From contig CANISK010000060.1 in NCBI GenBank assembly GCA_947470205.1, positions 1 through 7,849 of the forward strand: a stretch of DNA of 7,849 bases, written 5' to 3'. This document shows, one piece after another, positions 5,957 to 7,849 of this stretch. Origin of the DNA: Neisseriaceae bacterium. Lineage in GTDB: Bacteria; Pseudomonadota; Gammaproteobacteria; Burkholderiales; UBA11063. Position 1 is the stretch's first letter, and every line of letters starts with the position of its first letter. Below the pieces are notes generated by a model. It was not told where the DNA came from. It ran no database searches and was given only the letters and a program-made list of their open reading frames with translations. Position numbers and translations under genes: made by a program.

Positions 5957-7144
5957 TTAGAAGTGGTCCATTTTAGTTAAAAGTTTCATAATCACTTCTG
6001 CCAATTTTATTTTACTCATGGTTGGGAGCTTGGTTTGACTTAAGTCTTTTTTTATTATGGTAGCCTGATTATTTTCATTACCAAATACTCCACAAGATAT
6101 ATCATTGGCAATAATCATATCCAAGTTTTTTGCTTGTAGCTTAATAATTGCATACGAAATTAAATTTTCAGTCTCAGCTGCAAACCCCACCACCAATAAA
6201 TTTGGATATCTTTGTTTTACACTTTTAATAATATCTTCATTCTGCACCAACTCCAGTATGATACTCTCTGATTGTTTTTTAATTTTTTGTGAGCTTATTT
6301 CTTTTGGTTTATAATCACAAACTGCGGCACAGCCAATAAAAATATCTGCAGTCTCACTTTCTCTTATTGCTGCAGTATACATTTCATCTGCAGTTTCTAC
6401 TTTAATTATAGTTACGTTGGATGGTATTGGTGGTTCTTGATCAGTTTTCCCACAGATATATATCACCTTAAGGCCAAAATTATGTGCAGTCATAACTAAT
6501 GCATTAGCCATTTTGCCAGAGCTCCGATTACCAATATATCTCACTGGGTCTATCGGCTCTATCGTACTACCACCAGTTATTACTATTTTTTTACCATTTA
6601 AAACAGTATTGATCTTTAATTGATTATTGATATTTAATAATATCTCGTCTACCTCTATCATTCTACCAGATCCATTATCACCACAAGCTTGCACGCCAGA
6701 GCTTGGCCCCCAAAATATATGGCCAAGGTTGTTTAATTTGGTGATGTTAATTTGAGTAAGTGGGTTATTCCACATGGCCTGATTCATCGCAGGCACAAAA
6801 AATATTCTTGAATCATACGCCATAATTGTTGAAGTCAATAGATTATCCGCCATACCAGATGCCACTTTTGCTAAAGTATTTGCAGTTGTAGGTACAATGA
6901 TAATACAATCTGCCCACTTAGCTAAATTAATATGCTCCATAACATCATTATACTTATAACTTGGCAATGCATCATCCATGTAAACATCTGCGCCCATGCT
7001 AGATAATGATAACGGAGTCACAAAATTTAATCCATCTTTAGTGACAATCACCCTACACTGATAATTTAACTGTGTTAGCCTGTGAACTAAATCGAGCACC
7101 TTAATGGCTGCTATACTACCGGTTACTCCAAGTAAGATTTTCAT
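5957..7144 (-). CDS. coaBC: Bifunctional phosphopantothenoylcysteine synthetase/decarboxylase, CoaBC
   Basis: A 395-aa cytoplasmic bifunctional enzyme of coenzyme A biosynthesis. The CoaB half couples 4'-phosphopantothenate to cysteine using CTP, and the FMN-dependent CoaC half decarboxylates the product to 4'-phosphopantetheine. The N-terminal flavoprotein domain shows GVTGSIAAIK (7-16), catalytic His71 in the MEHINLAKWAD block, VPTTANTLAK (84-93), the PAMNQAMW substrate motif (118-125) and the ACGDNGSGRM flap (153-162, Cys154). The CoaB domain begins near 185, with ITGGSTIEPIDPVRYIGNRS (189-208) and SSGKM (208-212). It continues with AAVCDYKP (273-280), KIKK (287-290), NEDII (302-306), VGFAAET (319-325) and the ANDIS segment (346-350). 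Length and domain order match the family. The ATG lies 42 nt after the preceding unknown gene on the same strand, so the two may be co-transcribed. A GGAG lies 14 nt upstream, farther than usual. Confidence 0.96.
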   Translation of the reverse strand: MKILLGVTGSIAAIKVLDLVHRLTQLNYQCRVIVTKDGLNFVTPLSLSSMGADVYMDDALPSYKYNDVMEHINLAKWADCIIIVPTTANTLAKVASGMADNLLTSTIMAYDSRIFFVPAMNQAMWNNPLTQINITKLNNLGHIFWGPSSGVQACGDNGSGRMIEVDEILLNINNQLKINTVLNGKKIVITGGSTIEPIDPVRYIGNRSSGKMANALVMTAHNFGLKVIYICGKTDQEPPIPSNVTIIKVETADEMYTAAIRESETADIFIGCAAVCDYKPKEISSQKIKKQSESIILELVQNEDIIKSVKQRYPNLLVVGFAAETENLISYAIIKLQAKNLDMIIANDISCGVFGNENNQATIIKKDLSQTKLPTMSKIKLAEVIMKLLTKMDHF

Positions 7145-7186
7145 TGTTATTTTATGTGCTCCATATTAAATTATTTTGTATTATTT

Positions 7187-7849
7187 TTAAGAATATAACC
7201 CAAATTCAAATCCAAATCCAAATCCTGCAGCATTATGAGGATGAGGATGAGTATGATCTGTATTCTGCATATTATGAAAATCCTTTTTATTATAAATTCT
7301 ATGTTTAGGTAATTCCTCTAATGATGCACGGTTTGGTTGAGAATTAACCATTCCGGATTGCAATAACTCTTGATTCAACAAAAAATGCAGGAATGAATCA
7401 GTGTTTTTTTGATCTAAATGATAAGGTTGTTGAAATTCCAGCGGTTCCTTGGTGAGTGGATTAAATTTGTAATCATGTTCATTCTTATCATATAAGTCGA
7501 CCAGAACACCCTCCTCAAGGGGTCTAGTCATCACAATATAATCATTTAATTTTGTGTCTGTTGTTGTGATGAAAAAATTATCCAGGTTTACCAACGAATA
7601 TAAGCTAATCCGTATTCCTTGATCCTTAAATACAAGGGTAATCTCTTCATCTTTTTTATCAATAGCATCTGATTGAGTATAGTATATCATTTCCCCTATA
7701 GAATTAACAAAATTCAACCTCTTATTTGCTTCGTCATACATAACATTTAGATTCATTTTCTCAATCTTGCTCTCTTGGATAATAATAGATTTATTTTTAT
7801 TCACGTTTGTAAGCAATTTTTTATATTCATTAATAAATTTTATGCCTTC
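7187..7849 (-). CDS. Unknown protein with His-rich and Gly-Phe-repeat C-terminus (5' partial)
   Basis: I do not recognise this gene. A TTG at 7816-7814 could start a 209-aa protein. However, the same frame stays open to the window edge (EGIKFINEYKK precedes it), so the gene most likely begins off the right edge; 220 residues are visible. The visible part is polar and charged, with no signal peptide or membrane segment, and looks like a soluble protein of alternating strands and helices (for example EITLVFKDQGIRISLYSLVN). The end is distinctive: DHTHPHPHN followed by AAGFGFGFEFGLYS. These two low-complexity tracts are encoded by hexanucleotide tandem repeats. The His tract could bind metal, but nothing else supports that. 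coaBC follows 42 nt downstream on the same strand. Confidence 0.7.
   Translation of the reverse strand, partial: EGIKFINEYKKLLTNVNKNKSIIIQESKIEKMNLNVMYDEANKRLNFVNSIGEMIYYTQSDAIDKKDEEITLVFKDQGIRISLYSLVNLDNFFITTTDTKLNDYIVMTRPLEEGVLVDLYDKNEHDYKFNPLTKEPLEFQQPYHLDQKNTDSFLHFLLNQELLQSGMVNSQPNRASLEELPKHRIYNKKDFHNMQNTDHTHPHPHNAAGFGFGFEFGLYS
7201..7224. repeat. Hexanucleotide tandem repeat encoding Gly-Phe repeats
   Basis: Four hexamers in a row: CAAATT, then CAAATC three times (plus-strand reading). On the minus strand they encode the GFGFEFG part of the C-terminus of the unknown gene. A six-base unit preserves the reading frame, so gain or loss of copies would only change the tail length. Confidence 0.7.
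7235..7258. repeat. Degenerate hexanucleotide repeat encoding the His-rich tract
   Basis: Plus-strand units ATGAGG, ATGAGG, ATGAGT, ATGATC follow one another. On the minus strand they encode the alternating His tract (DHTHPHPHN). The repeat lies 10 bp from the Gly-Phe-encoding repeat in the same gene. Confidence 0.6.

Noticed and set aside
6105..6314. Plus-strand open frame with hydrophobic residues inside coaBC
   Set aside because: It is antisense to the CoaB domain, whose motifs are intact, so it is a shadow frame.
1..7849. CRISPR array, tRNA or rRNA genes, insertion-sequence transposase
   Set aside because: No regularly spaced direct repeats, no cloverleaf-like segment and no transposase motif were found in any frame.

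Overview
The window is strongly AT-rich, with intergenic runs of A and T, and is densely packed with ordinary bacterial genes. A double-membrane (Gram-negative) proteobacterium is indicated by the Mla phospholipid-transport genes (mlaC end, mlaB, mlaA). The MlaC tail, GuaA and PyrH read most like gamma- or betaproteobacterial proteins. The low GC and the dispersed housekeeping genes (pyrH without its usual tsf/frr neighbours, guaA without guaB) suggest a host-associated or reduced-genome lineage. That is an inference, and I cannot name the genus.

Left region (1-3315, + strand): the tail of an mla operon. It holds the last 58 codons of mlaC, a long unrecognised exported protein of 680 aa, a small STAS-domain protein (MlaB) and MlaA. 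Gaps are tiny: the unknown gene overlaps mlaB by 7 nt, and mlaB is followed after 1 nt by the TTG start of mlaA. The genes are almost certainly co-transcribed. The Mla system moves phospholipids between the outer membrane (MlaA), a periplasmic carrier (MlaC) and the inner-membrane MlaFEDB complex. The unknown protein sits between the carrier and the STAS subunit, so an envelope function is plausible but unproven.

Centre (3316-5863, + strand): pyrH (UMP kinase) and guaA (GMP synthase), two essential nucleotide-biosynthesis enzymes separated by 64 nt. PyrH keeps its catalytic motifs but appears to have lost the arginines and other residues of the GTP activation site known in the E. coli enzyme.

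Right region (5864-7849): guaA converges on coaBC (- strand). The 93-nt gap contains a GC-richer, 68-bp interrupted palindrome that looks like a REP/MITE-type repeat. Upstream of coaBC on the same strand is a 5'-truncated unknown gene. Its reading frame runs off the right edge, and its C-terminus is a His-rich tail followed by Gly-Phe repeats, both encoded by hexanucleotide tandem repeats.

The best candidate for something undescribed is the 680-aa Asn-rich, Cys-rich exported protein embedded in the mla operon.
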